Positions 46,830 through 55,977 of a stretch of DNA of 64,000 nucleotides are shown here, piece after piece. A program made the position numbers and the translations under genes. Each line of letters begins with the position of its first letter. Within the stretch, counting starts at the first letter, position 1. This DNA is from Streptomyces tendae. GTDB lineage: Bacteria > Actinomycetota > Actinomycetes > Streptomycetales > Streptomycetaceae. The stretch is taken from NCBI RefSeq assembly GCF_008632955.1, contig NZ_CP043959.1, forward strand, positions 5,084,001-5,148,000, written 5' to 3'. The notes under the pieces were generated by a model. It worked only from the letters and a program-made list of their open reading frames with translations. It was not told the DNA's origin and made no database searches.

Positions 46830-47572
46830 ATGTACGACATCAGCACCCGCAGACGTGCTCTGGCACTGGTGGATCAGGGCCGCAGTGTGAGTTCCGTGAG
46901 CCGGGAGACCGGGATTTCGCGCTCCGCGCTCCGTGCTTGGCGGAACCGTCCGGACGCCACCCCCACCCCGGAATCTCACCACCTCGGTCCCCCCGCCTGT
47001 GAACGCGCGTACGCGTACCTGCTGGGCCTCTACCTGGGCGACGGATGCATCAGCGCCCACCCGCGCGGTGGCCATTACCTGCGGATCGCCTGCGCGGACG
47101 CGTGGCCCGGCCTCATCGACGAGTGCCGTGAGGCCATCACCAGGGTGCGCCCGGGCGCGAAGGTCTCTCTCGTACCGAAGCAGGGCTGCCGGATGGTGAC
47201 GAGTTATTCGCGGCACTGGCCCGCGCTGTTCCCCAGCACGGGCCCGGGAAGAAGCACGTGCGTGACATCGTGCTCGCGGGCTGGCAGCAGACGATTGTCG
47301 ACGCCCACCCGTGGGAGTTCATCCGTGGCCTGATCCATTCGGACGGCTGCCGCACCGTCAATTGGGCGACTCGGGTGGTGGCCGGTGAGCGCAGATGCCA
47401 CACGTACCCGCGGTACTTCTTCACCAATCTGTCGGCCGACATCACCGGTCTTTTCACCTCCGCACTCGACCGGGTGGGCGTCGAATGGGCCTGGGCCGGG
47501 ACCCGGAACATCTCCATCGCCCGCAAGGCGTCCGTCGCCCTCATGGATCTCCACGTGGGCCCCAAGTACTGA
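46830..47572 (+). pseudogene. HTH plus LAGLIDADG endonuclease-like gene, frameshifted
   Basis: The first part (46830-about 47234) encodes an N-terminal helix-turn-helix ('RRRALALVDQGRSVSSVSRE', then TGISRSALRAW) and a first LAGLIDADG-like motif 'YLLGLYLGDGCIS', then 'GCRMVTSYSRHWPALFP'. The second part, in another frame (47235-47572), continues with 'VRDIVLAGWQQTIVDAHPWE', a second motif 'FIRGLIHSDGCR' and ends 'SVALMDLHVGPKY'. Adding one C in the CCCC run at 47231-47234 would rejoin them as one protein of about 247 residues. Relatives in Streptomyces are annotated as regulators; an endonuclease or DNA-binding role is inferred. It starts 107 bases after the tRNA. Confidence 0.8.
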
Positions 47573-47588
47573 CCGGGGCCCGGTGCCG

Positions 47589-49025
47589 TCACTTCGGGCT
47601 GTCGTCCTCGCCGATGTGGTGGACGCGGACCAGGTTGGTGGAGCCGGAGACACCGGGCGGGGAGCCGGCGGTGATGACGACCGTGTCGCCCTCGGCGCAG
47701 CGGGCGTACCTCAGGAGCAGTTCGTCGACCTGGTCGACCATCGCGTCCGTGGAGTCCACGTGCGGGCCCAGGAAGGTCTCGACGCCCCAGGTGAGGGTGA
47801 GCTGGGAGCGGGTGGCCGGGTCGGGGGTGAAGGCGAGGAGGGGGATGGGGGAGCGGTAGCGGGAGAGGCGGCGGGCGGTGTCGCCCGACTGGGTGAAGGC
47901 GACGAGGAAGCGGGCGCCGAGGAAGTCGCCCATCTCCGCGGCCGCGCGGGCGACCGCGCCGCCCTGGGTGCGGGGTTTGTTGTGTTCGGTCAGCGGCGGC
48001 AGGCCGCGGGCGAGGATGTCCTCCTCGGCGGCCTCGACGATGCGGGCCATGGTGCGGACGGTCTCGATCGCGTGCTTGCCGACGCTGGTCTCGCCGGAGA
48101 GCATGACGGCGTCGGTGCCGTCGATGACGGCGTTGGCGACGTCGGAGGCCTCGGCGCGGGTGGGCCGGGCGTTGTCGATCATCGAGTCGAGCATCTGGGT
48201 GGCGACGATGACCGGCTTGGCGTTGCGCCGGGCGAGCTTGACGGCGCGCTTCTGGACGATCGGTACCTGTTCGAGGGGCATCTCGACGCCGAGGTCGCCG
48301 CGGGCGACCATGATGCCGTCGAAGGCGGCGACGATCTCGTCGAGGTTGTCGACGGCCTGGGGCTTTTCGATCTTGGCGATGACGGGGAGCCGGCGGCCTT
48401 CCTCCTCCATGATGCGGTGGACGTCCTTGACGTCGCGTCCGCTGCGGACGAAGGAGAGGGCGACGACGTCGAATCCGGTGCGCAGCGCCCAGCGCAGGTC
48501 GTCCTCGTCCTTCTTGGAGAGGGCGGGGACGGAGACGGCGACGCCGGGGAGGTTGAGGCCCTTGTGGTCGGAGACGACGCCGCCCTCGACGACGGTGGTG
48601 CGTACGCGGGGGCCGTCGACGGCGGTGACCTCGAGGGTGACCCTGCCGTCGTCGACGAGGATGCGTTCGCCCGGGGTGACGTCGTCGGCGAGGCCGGCGT
48701 GGGTGGTGCCGCAGAGGTGGCGGTCGCCTTCGACGCCGTCCTCGACGCTGACGGTGAAGGTGTCGCCGCGTTCGAGGAGTACCGGGCCTTCGGCGAAGCG
48801 GCCCAGGCGGATTTTCGGGCCTTGAAGGTCGGCGAGGAGGCCGACGCTGCGGCCGGTCTCGTCGGCGGCCTTGCGCACCCTTCGGTAGCGCTCCTCGTGC
48901 TCGGCGTGCTCGCCGTGGCTGAGGTTGAAGCGGGCCACGTCCATTCCGGCGTCGACCAGGTCCTTGATCTGGTCGTACGTGTCCGTCGCGGGCCCGAGGG
49001 TGCAGACGATTTTCGCTCGGCGCAT
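47589..49025 (-). CDS. pyk: pyruvate kinase
   Basis: A 478-residue pyruvate kinase (phosphoenolpyruvate plus ADP to pyruvate plus ATP). Landmarks: 'KIVCTLGPATDTYDQIKDLV', 'MDVARFNLSHGEHAEH', the lysine-containing 'VIAKIEKPQAVDNLDEIVAA', 'DGIMVARGDLGVEMPLEQV' and 'TQMLDSMIDNARPTRAEASD' (active-site threonine region). The C-terminal allosteric domain ends 'SGSTNLVRVHHIGEDDSPK'. Streptomyces often carry two pyk genes; which one this is cannot be told. Start ATG 49025. Confidence 0.96.
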   Translation of the reverse strand: MRRAKIVCTLGPATDTYDQIKDLVDAGMDVARFNLSHGEHAEHEERYRRVRKAADETGRSVGLLADLQGPKIRLGRFAEGPVLLERGDTFTVSVEDGVEGDRHLCGTTHAGLADDVTPGERILVDDGRVTLEVTAVDGPRVRTTVVEGGVVSDHKGLNLPGVAVSVPALSKKDEDDLRWALRTGFDVVALSFVRSGRDVKDVHRIMEEEGRRLPVIAKIEKPQAVDNLDEIVAAFDGIMVARGDLGVEMPLEQVPIVQKRAVKLARRNAKPVIVATQMLDSMIDNARPTRAEASDVANAVIDGTDAVMLSGETSVGKHAIETVRTMARIVEAAEEDILARGLPPLTEHNKPRTQGGAVARAAAEMGDFLGARFLVAFTQSGDTARRLSRYRSPIPLLAFTPDPATRSQLTLTWGVETFLGPHVDSTDAMVDQVDELLLRYARCAEGDTVVITAGSPPGVSGSTNLVRVHHIGEDDSPK

Positions 49026-49266
49026 GGTGCGACCCTAGGCCCTACTTGCCGGTAGTGATTTGGTGGCGCGTGACCACCCAACGGCGTGTGGGTGAAGGGC
49101 TTTTGACAAGTGTTGAAGTGTGCGCGGGGCCGCTCCGATGAGCGTGCGGGGTGCCGGTCACCGGATCGCAACCTGGGGGGTCTGTTCCGGGTCGACGTGT
49201 TCAGGTCAGAATCGTCGGGCGAATCTACGCGCGTTGTGCGCCGTCGTCGTCCGAGGAGAACCTGAC

Positions 49267-51075
49267 ATGCCGTTGGACCGCCGGAAGTTCCTGAAGAAGT
49301 CCGCCGTCACGGGGGCGGGGGTGGCGCTGGCGGGTACGGTGGCCACTCCCGCGGCCGAGGCCGCAGCGCCTGCGGGACGGGGCAAGAAGCCGGTGAAGCG
49401 GTACGCACTGACCGTGATGGGCACGACCGACCTGCACGGGCACGTCTTCAACTGGGACTACTTCAAGGACGCCGAGTACCGGGACACGGACGGCAACGCC
49501 CAGGGCCTGGCGCGCGTGTCCACGCTGGTGAACCGGATCCGTAAGGAGCGGGGCCGGGAGAACACGCTGCTGCTGGACGCGGGCGACACCATCCAGGGCA
49601 CGCCGCTGACCTACTACTACGCGAAGGTGGACCCGATCACCGCCGAGGGCGGTCCGGTGCACCCGATGGCGCAGGCGATGAACGCCATCGGGTACGACGC
49701 GGTGGCGCTCGGCAACCACGAGTTCAACTACGGCATCGAGACGCTGCGGAAGTTCGAGGAGCAGTGCGACTTCCCGCTGCTGGGCGCCAACGCCCTGGAC
49801 GCGAAGACGCTGAAGCCCGCCTTCCCGCCGTACTTCATCAAGAAGTTCCACGTGAAGGGCGCCCCGCCGGTGAAGGTGGCGGTGCTGGGGCTGACCAACC
49901 CGGGCATCGCGATCTGGGACAAGGCGTACGTGCAGGGGAAGCTGACGTTCCCGGGCCTGGAGGAGCAGGCGGCGAAGTGGGTGCCGAAGCTGCGCTCGAT
50001 GGGCGCGGACGTGGTCGTCGTGTCGGCGCACTCGGGTACGTCCGGCACCTCCTCGTACGGTGACCAGCTGCCGCACGTGGAGAACGCGGCGGCGAACGTG
50101 GCGCGGCAGGTGCCGGGCATCGACGCGATCCTGGTCGGCCACGCGCACGCGGAGATCGCGGAGCTGCGGGTGACCAACGAGAAGACGGGCAAGGAGGTCG
50201 TGCTGTCGGAGCCGCTGTGCTACGCGGAGCGGCTGACCCTGTTCGACGTCGAGCTGGCCTTCGAGCGGGGCCGCTGGCAGGTGGGGTCGGTGAAGGCGTC
50301 GCTGCGGGACGCGGCGTCGGTGGAGGACGACCCGCGCATCACCCGGCTGCTGGGCGACGAGCACGCGCAGGTGGTGGCGTACGTCAACCAGGTGGTGGGG
50401 ACGGCCACCGAGACGCTGACGACGGTGGAGGCGCGGTACAAGGACGCGCCGATCATCGACCTGATCAGCAAGGTGCAGGAGGACGTGGTCAGGGAGGCGC
50501 TGGCGGGCACGGAGTACGCGTCGCTGCCGGTGCTGTCGCAGGCGTCGCCGTTCTCGCGGACCAGTGAGATCCCGGCGGGCGAGGTGACGGTCCGGGACCT
50601 GTCGGGCCTGTACGTGTACGACAACACGCTGGTGGCGAAGCTGCTGACGGGTGCCCAGGTGCGGGCGTACCTGGAGTACTCGGCGGAGTACTTCGTGCAG
50701 ACCGCGGCCGGCGCTCCGGTGGACGTCGACCGGCTGACGAACGCGGGCGGGCGTCCGGACTACAACTACGACTACGTGTCGGGTGTGCGGTACGACATCG
50801 ACATCGCCCGGCCGGCCGGGTCGCGGATCAGGAACCTGACGTTCGACGGCGCCCCGGTGGACGACGCGCAGCGGTTCGTGTTCGCGGTGAACAACTACCG
50901 GGCGAACGGCGGCGGCGCGTTCCCGCACGTGGCGTCGGCGCAGGAGCTGTGGGCGGAGTCGACGGAGATCCGGACCCGGATCGCGGAGTGGGCGACGGCC
51001 AAGGGCGTGCTGGACCCGAAGGACTTCGCGTCGGAGGACTGGCGGCTGACGCGGGACGGCACTCCGGTGTTCTGA
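49267..51075 (+). CDS. secreted 5'-nucleotidase/metallophosphatase
   Basis: A 602-residue exported enzyme. The signal is of Tat type ('DRRKFLKKSAVTGAGVALAG'). The metallophosphatase domain has 'TVMGTTDLHGHVFNWDYF' (D-x-H), 'LLLDAGDTIQGTPLTYYY', 'VALGNHEFNYGIETL' (GNHE), 'VVVVSAHSGTSG' and 'DAILVGHAHAEI'. The C-terminal 5'-nucleotidase domain ends in 'VFAVNNYRANGGGAFPHVAS', where the NNYR-type loop binds the base. It frees phosphate and nucleosides from extracellular nucleotides or 2',3'-cyclic forms. ATG 49267 follows GAGGAG. Confidence 0.93.
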   Translation: MPLDRRKFLKKSAVTGAGVALAGTVATPAAEAAAPAGRGKKPVKRYALTVMGTTDLHGHVFNWDYFKDAEYRDTDGNAQGLARVSTLVNRIRKERGRENTLLLDAGDTIQGTPLTYYYAKVDPITAEGGPVHPMAQAMNAIGYDAVALGNHEFNYGIETLRKFEEQCDFPLLGANALDAKTLKPAFPPYFIKKFHVKGAPPVKVAVLGLTNPGIAIWDKAYVQGKLTFPGLEEQAAKWVPKLRSMGADVVVVSAHSGTSGTSSYGDQLPHVENAAANVARQVPGIDAILVGHAHAEIAELRVTNEKTGKEVVLSEPLCYAERLTLFDVELAFERGRWQVGSVKASLRDAASVEDDPRITRLLGDEHAQVVAYVNQVVGTATETLTTVEARYKDAPIIDLISKVQEDVVREALAGTEYASLPVLSQASPFSRTSEIPAGEVTVRDLSGLYVYDNTLVAKLLTGAQVRAYLEYSAEYFVQTAAGAPVDVDRLTNAGGRPDYNYDYVSGVRYDIDIARPAGSRIRNLTFDGAPVDDAQRFVFAVNNYRANGGGAFPHVASAQELWAESTEIRTRIAEWATAKGVLDPKDFASEDWRLTRDGTPVF

Positions 51076-51096
51076 CCGTCCGGGGTACTGCCCGCG

Positions 51097-51127
51097 GGGG
51101 CGCCGCCGGTCCGTCCGGCGGCGCCCC
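51097..51127. terminator. 13-bp hairpin between convergent nucleotidase and aminopeptidase
   Basis: Perfect arms 51097-51109 and 51115-51127 with loop TCCGT. It lies 21 bases past the nucleotidase stop and 19 bases past the aminopeptidase stop. Confidence 0.85.
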
Positions 51128-51146
51128 GACGCGTTCGTGTCCGCTG

Positions 51147-53723
51147 TCACGCCTCCTGGACGCGCAGGGCGCGGGCCAGGTCGTCGAGCTGGTCGGTGAA
51201 CTGGCGGCGCAGGGCGGGGACGGGGTCGGCCTTGCGCAGCGTCTTCTCGCCCAGCTTCAACGTCTCGGCGTCGACGGCGTGGGCGGGGAAGGCCCAGCGT
51301 CCGACGGCCGCGGCGATGGCGGGTCCGCGGCGCGCGGCGACGGCGACGGAGTCCTTGAAGTAGCGCGCCACGTAGGGGCGGACCAGTTCGGCCTGTTCGG
51401 GCTGCCAGAAGCCCTGGGCGGTGGCGGTGAACAGGTAGTTGGACAGGTCGTCGGAGGCGAACATGGCGTCCCAGGCGCGGGCCTTGGCGTCCGGGTCGGG
51501 CAGTGCGGCCCGGCAGCGGGCGGCGCCTTCCTGGCCGGTGGCGCTGGGGTCGCGGCGCAGTTCCTCGGCGATGTCGGTCTCGGTGACGGCGCCGAGTGTG
51601 GCGAGGCGGGCCAGGACGCGCCAGCGCAGTTCGGGGTCGAGTTCCGGGCCGCCGGGGACGGTGCCCTCGGTGAGCCAGGCGGCGACGGGTTCCGGGTGGG
51701 CGGCGGCGTCAATGGAATGGCGCACGGCGACCAGGCGCAGGCCGGGGTGGTCGCCGTCCTCGGTGCGGCGGATGAGGTCGCGGCACAGGTCGGTGAGGGT
51801 GGCGAGCGCGGCCGGGCGCCGGGCGGGGCTCAGGTAGCGGTCGGCGACGTGTCCGGAGGCGAAGGCGAGGACGCCCTGCACGAGGGCGACGTCGGTCTCG
51901 TGGGGCAGGTGGGCCCGGGCGATGTCGAGGTAGTCGGCGGCGGGCAGCTCGCCGTCGCGTACGGCGTCCCGGAGCGCGTTCCACACGACGGCGCGGGTGA
52001 GCGGGTCCGGCAGGCCGGACAGGTGGGTGCGCAGGGTGGCCAGGGACTCGCTGTCGAAGCGGATCTTGGCGTAGGTGAGGTCGCCGTCGTTGAGGACGAC
52101 GAGGGCGGGGCGGGTGCCGCCGGTGTCGAGGGAGACGGTCCCGTCGGCGGGGACGTCGGCGTCGATGCGCTCGCGTAGGGCGAGGCGTCCCGCGTCGTGC
52201 AGGTCGCGGTCGTAGACACCGACGGTGATGCGGTGCGGGCGCCTGCCGCCGTCCCGTTCGGTGGCGGTGCCGTCGGCGGGCGCCGGGCGGGCGTCGCCGA
52301 GGTTGCGGACGGCGAGGGTCCAGGAGCCGGGGTCGCCGCCGCGCACCTCGGGGACGAGGGTGTCGACGCCGGTGGTGCGCAGCCAGGCGTCGGCCCAGGC
52401 GTGCACGTCGCGTTCGGTGGCGGCGGCCAGCGAGTCGATGAACTCGGCGAGTCCGGCGTTGCCGAACCGGTGGCGCTCGAAGTGGATGTTGATGCCGACG
52501 AGGAAGTCCTTCTCGCCGAGCCAGGCGACGAGCTGGCGCAGCGCGGAGGCGCCCTTGGCGTAGGAGATGCCGTCGAAGTTGAGCAGGGCGGAGGCGGTGT
52601 CCTCGACGTGCTCCGGGGCGACGGGGTGGGTGGAGGGCCGCTGGTCGGCGTCGTAGCCCCAGGCCTTGCGGGAGACGCCGAAGTCGGTCCAGGTGTCGGT
52701 GCCGCGCCAGCGGGGCGGCTGTCCGCCGGGGCTCGCGGGGGTGACCTCGTTGAGGGTCTGGTAGCCCATGTACTCGGCGAAGGACTCGTTGAGCCAGATG
52801 TCGTCCCACCAGCGCAGGGTGACGAGGTCGCCGAACCACATGTGGGCCATCTCGTGGGCGACGACCATGGCGCGGGTCTGCCGCTCGGTGTCGGTGACGG
52901 CGGAGCGGTAGACGAACTCGTCCCGGAAGGTGACCAGTCCGGGGTTCTCCATGGCGCCCGCGTTGAACTCGGGGACGAAGGCCTGGTCGTAGGAGTCGAA
53001 GGGGTACGGCTCCTCGAACTTCTCGTGGTAGCGGTCGAAGCAGGCGCGGGTGATGTCGAGCAGTTCGTCGGCGTCCGCGTCCAGGTACGGGGCCAGGGAG
53101 CGGCGGCAGTGCAGGCCGAAGGGCAGGCCCCGGTGCTCGGTCCGCACGGAGTGCCAGGGGCCGGCGGCCACGGCCACGAGGTAGGTGGAGATCAGCGGGG
53201 TGGGGGCGGCCTTCCATACGCCGCCGCCGGTGTGTTCGGTGACGCCGTTGGCGAGGACCGTCCAGCTCTCGGGCGCGGTGACGGTGAGGTCGAAGACGGC
53301 CTTGAGGTCGGGCTGGTCGAAGGCGGCGAAGACGCGCTGCACGTCGTCCAGGAAGAGCTGGGTGTAGACGTAGGTCTCGCCGTCGGTGGGGTCGGTGAAG
53401 CGGTGCATGCCCTCGCCGGTGCGGGAGTAGTCCATGCGCGCGTCGACCAGCAGCTCGTGCTCGCCGGCGGTGAGGTTCTTCAGCGGGAGCCGGCCGTCGT
53501 CGAGGAGGGCGGGGTCCAGGGGCTGTCCGTCGAGCGTGACGGTGCGCAGCTCGGCGGGCTTGATCTCGACGAAGGTGTCCGCGTCGGTGCGGGCGCTGAA
53601 CCTGATGAGGGTGCGGGAGTCGAACGTCTCGTCCCCGGCGGTCAGATCGAGAGCGATCGTGTAGCGGTGGACGTCGATGAGCTGTGCTCGGTTCTGCGCT
53701 TCGTCGCGCGTCAGTACGGACAT
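51147..53723 (-). CDS. pepN: M1-family aminopeptidase N
   Basis: An 858-residue zinc aminopeptidase. The substrate motif GAMEN ('EFNAGAMENPGLVTFRDEFV') and zinc site 'VVAHEMAHMWFGDLVTLRWW' (HExxH) with the distal glutamate in 'WLNESFAEYMGYQTL' are all present. An ERAP1-like C-terminal helical domain follows. It removes N-terminal residues from peptides in the cytoplasm. The usual opening MSVLTRDEAQNRAQLIDVHR begins at ATG 53723; an ATG at 53732 would add three residues, and neither has a strong ribosome binding site. Confidence 0.94.
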   Translation of the reverse strand: MSVLTRDEAQNRAQLIDVHRYTIALDLTAGDETFDSRTLIRFSARTDADTFVEIKPAELRTVTLDGQPLDPALLDDGRLPLKNLTAGEHELLVDARMDYSRTGEGMHRFTDPTDGETYVYTQLFLDDVQRVFAAFDQPDLKAVFDLTVTAPESWTVLANGVTEHTGGGVWKAAPTPLISTYLVAVAAGPWHSVRTEHRGLPFGLHCRRSLAPYLDADADELLDITRACFDRYHEKFEEPYPFDSYDQAFVPEFNAGAMENPGLVTFRDEFVYRSAVTDTERQTRAMVVAHEMAHMWFGDLVTLRWWDDIWLNESFAEYMGYQTLNEVTPASPGGQPPRWRGTDTWTDFGVSRKAWGYDADQRPSTHPVAPEHVEDTASALLNFDGISYAKGASALRQLVAWLGEKDFLVGINIHFERHRFGNAGLAEFIDSLAAATERDVHAWADAWLRTTGVDTLVPEVRGGDPGSWTLAVRNLGDARPAPADGTATERDGGRRPHRITVGVYDRDLHDAGRLALRERIDADVPADGTVSLDTGGTRPALVVLNDGDLTYAKIRFDSESLATLRTHLSGLPDPLTRAVVWNALRDAVRDGELPAADYLDIARAHLPHETDVALVQGVLAFASGHVADRYLSPARRPAALATLTDLCRDLIRRTEDGDHPGLRLVAVRHSIDAAAHPEPVAAWLTEGTVPGGPELDPELRWRVLARLATLGAVTETDIAEELRRDPSATGQEGAARCRAALPDPDAKARAWDAMFASDDLSNYLFTATAQGFWQPEQAELVRPYVARYFKDSVAVAARRGPAIAAAVGRWAFPAHAVDAETLKLGEKTLRKADPVPALRRQFTDQLDDLARALRVQEA

Positions 53724-53780
53724 GCGTGCCATGCTGCCTGATGCCGCCTGCCGGGCACAGAGGAGGATGGGGTACGGGGC

Positions 53781-54323
53781 CTATGTCCGGTCCTCCTCGA
53801 GCTCCGCGGTGTGCGCCCCCGGGGGCTGTGCGGGCGGCACGTGCGCGTGCGGACGGGACGGCGCGGGGCGTGCGGGCGGGGTGCCGCGTTCGTCGAGCCG
53901 GGCGCGCAGGGCGCGTATCTCGGCCTCCAGGGCGAGCCGCCGCTGGTGGGCGTCGTACAGGTGGCGCACCTTGGTGCGCAGGGCCCAGGGGTCGACGGGT
54001 GTGGTGACCAGGTCGGCCACGCCGAGGCGGTAGGCGGCGGCGCCGAGGCGGCGGTCGCGGGCGAAGCCGGTGAGCAGGACGACGGGGACGTGCCGGGTCT
54101 GTTCCAGGCGGCGCATGTGGCGCACGACGTCGAGCCCGCCCATGCCGGGCATGTGCACGTCGAGCAGGAGCAGGCCGACGTTCCCGCGCAGCAGCTGCTT
54201 GAGCGCCTCGTCGCCGCTGGTGGCCCGGCCCAGCAGGTGGCCCAGCGGGGCCAGGGCGCTCTCCAGGGCGTACAGGGTGTCCTCGTGGTCGTCCACGAGG
54301 AGGATGCGGGCGGTGGGCGGCAT
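53781..54323 (-). CDS. stand-alone response regulator receiver, altered Lys position
   Basis: A 180-residue protein. The receiver domain has D11-D12 ('ILLVDDHEDTLYALE'), phospho-acceptor D55 ('LLLLDVHMPGMGG') and T85 ('VVLLTGFARD'). The position of the conserved lysine is T108 ('DLVTTPVDPWALRTKV'), so the lysine of the usual K-P pair is lost. After residue 120 there is a coiled-coil-like stretch ('AHQRRLALEAEIRALRARLD') and a Pro/Ala-rich tail, with no DNA-binding domain. No kinase gene is adjacent, so it may pass phosphate to, or bind, a partner encoded elsewhere. Confidence 0.87.
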   Translation of the reverse strand: MPPTARILLVDDHEDTLYALESALAPLGHLLGRATSGDEALKQLLRGNVGLLLLDVHMPGMGGLDVVRHMRRLEQTRHVPVVLLTGFARDRRLGAAAYRLGVADLVTTPVDPWALRTKVRHLYDAHQRRLALEAEIRALRARLDERGTPPARPAPSRPHAHVPPAQPPGAHTAELEEDRT

Positions 54324-54472
54324 GGCGCACGTCCTTCCCCGTCAGGGTCCGGAACGTCGCTCCGGGCGCTGACGGACGGTGCTCGCCGGCGGACGAGGAG
54401 TGCACGGCGCAGCATGCACCGCGCGGGCCGCCCTGTCACTCCCCGCGGAGGAGGAGACGGTGTCCGCCGTGC

Positions 54473-54811
54473 TCAGGCCGTGCCGTTCGCGGTGTCGTCG
54501 GCGATGCGCTCGTGGTGGCGGATCACCTCGGCGATGATGAACGTCAGGAACTTCTCCGCGAAGGCCGGGTCGAGCTTGGCACTCTCGGCGAGGGCGCGCA
54601 GCCGGGCGATCTGCCGGGCCTCGCGCCCGGGGTCGGCGGGCGGCAGCCGGTGCTCGGCCTTGAGCCGGCCGACCTGCTGGGTGCACTTGAAGCGCTCGGC
54701 GAGCATGTGGACGACGGCCGCGTCGATGTTGTCGATGCTGTCGCGCAGGCGGGTCAGCTCGTCGAGGACGGCGGGGTCGGCGTCCGGGGTGGCGGCGTTG
54801 CTGGTGGTCAT
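54473..54811 (-). CDS. chorismate mutase, AroQ type
   Basis: A 112-residue all-helical chorismate mutase, converting chorismate to prephenate for Phe and Tyr synthesis. The AroQ pattern is 'LTRLRDSIDNIDAAVVHMLA', then ERFKCTQQVGRLKAEH with the catalytic arginine and lysine, and 'DPGREARQIARLRALAESAK' ending in 'IIAEVIRHHERIA'. There is no signal peptide, so it is cytoplasmic. It stands beside, but separately from, the response regulator (149 bases apart). Confidence 0.92.
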   Translation of the reverse strand: MTTSNAATPDADPAVLDELTRLRDSIDNIDAAVVHMLAERFKCTQQVGRLKAEHRLPPADPGREARQIARLRALAESAKLDPAFAEKFLTFIIAEVIRHHERIADDTANGTA

Positions 54812-54912
54812 GGCGGTTCAGCCTACGGCCGGGCGGCCCCGGGCGCGGACGGGGCGGCCTCGGGGGCGGGCCCGTACAGTGGAACGGGGTCCAGGCGCGG
54901 CGGGGGTGCGAC

Positions 54913-55812
54913 GTGGCGAACGGCGGGCCGGTGGAGCGCGGTTACCCGCATCTGCGGACGGTGCGGGAGTCCGTCACGGCGCTGTACCGGCGCCTGTCGT
55001 ACGACACGGTCCGCACCTTCTCGGTGAGTGTGGCGCCGGCCGACGTGGCGTTCTGCGACACGGACGACCTGCATCTGGGGGCGCAGCGGGTGGCTCACGA
55101 GATGGTGGGGCACTACCGCCTGCCGGACGCGCGGCTGATCGTCGGGTTCCGTGAGATGACGCATGCGGCGAACGTGGAACTGACGGCGGGCCCGGAGTAC
55201 TTCGTCGAGCTGAACGACCGGTTCCGTGACCATCGGCGGGACATCGGGGCGGCGCTGGCGCACGAGGTGGCGCACGTGTACCTGCACCGGCTGGGGCTGG
55301 CGTTCCCGTCGACGCGGGAGAACGAGATCCTCACGGACACCGCGGCGACGTACCTCGGCGCGGGCTGGCTGCTGCTGGACGCGTTCCGGGAGGACGGCGC
55401 GTCCTCCCAGAAACTCGGGTACCTCACGCCGGAGGAGTTCGGCTACGTGCTGGCGAAGCGGTCCCTGCTGTTCGGCGAGGACCCGTCGGTGTGGTTCACC
55501 AGTGCGCAGGCGTACTCGGCGTACCGGGAGGGCATGGCGCTGGCGCGGCGCGACGCGGAGCAGCCGCCGCTGCTCTCCGCGGGGTGGGCCGGGCGGCGCC
55601 GGTACGCGCGGGACCGGCGGCACGCCCTGGGGCACGCGGAGGCGGCCGGGCCGGGGCGGGAGACGCCGTACCGGTTCTCGGCGGACGGCCACGGACCGCT
55701 GCGGGTGTCGTTCCCCTGCCCCACCTGCCACCAGCGGATCCGGGTCCCGGTGACGGGGCGTGTGCGGGCGCGGTGCGGTGTGTGCCGGACCGTCCTGGAA
55801 TGCGACACCTGA
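54913..55812 (+). CDS. predicted zinc metallopeptidase with C-terminal zinc ribbon
   Basis: A 299-residue protein without a named family known to me. It carries 'IGAALAHEVAHVYLHRLGLA' with HEVAH at 117-121 and a downstream 'TRENEILTDTAATYLGAGWL' (E138/D142 as possible third zinc ligand), a gluzincin-like layout. The C-terminus has two CxxC pairs ('FPCPTCHQRIRVPV' and 'RARCGVCRTVLEC'), typical of a zinc ribbon. No signal peptide or membrane helix, so it is probably cytoplasmic. GTG 54913 is the start. Metallopeptidase activity is an inference from the motif. It lies upstream of the rhomboid gene. Confidence 0.78.
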   Translation: MANGGPVERGYPHLRTVRESVTALYRRLSYDTVRTFSVSVAPADVAFCDTDDLHLGAQRVAHEMVGHYRLPDARLIVGFREMTHAANVELTAGPEYFVELNDRFRDHRRDIGAALAHEVAHVYLHRLGLAFPSTRENEILTDTAATYLGAGWLLLDAFREDGASSQKLGYLTPEEFGYVLAKRSLLFGEDPSVWFTSAQAYSAYREGMALARRDAEQPPLLSAGWAGRRRYARDRRHALGHAEAAGPGRETPYRFSADGHGPLRVSFPCPTCHQRIRVPVTGRVRARCGVCRTVLECDT

Positions 55813-55977
55813 GGGCCGGGCCCCGCCCCATCCCGTCGGCGACCGCCACAAGAGCGGCATTTCACCCCAGCATTCGCCCATGTCTCAGGCGTTCGCTATT
55901 TTGTTCGCCGCTGTCGTCGTGTGCGCCGCCGTCCCCGCCGGCCCGTTTCCGTCCCGACCCCGCCGAGGAGCCGGCCT

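Noticed and set aside
46649..47600. Integrated element using the tRNA as attachment site
   Set aside because: No integrase, no second copy of the tRNA 3' end and no mobile-element genes are seen nearby.
49102..49130. TTGACA at 49102 as promoter of the nucleotidase gene
   Set aside because: A good -35 match, but no -10 hexamer occurs at 16-19 bases; not called.
52197..53741. 514-codon plus-strand frame
   Set aside because: Antisense to pepN; Gly/Val/Asp-rich with no recognisable fold.
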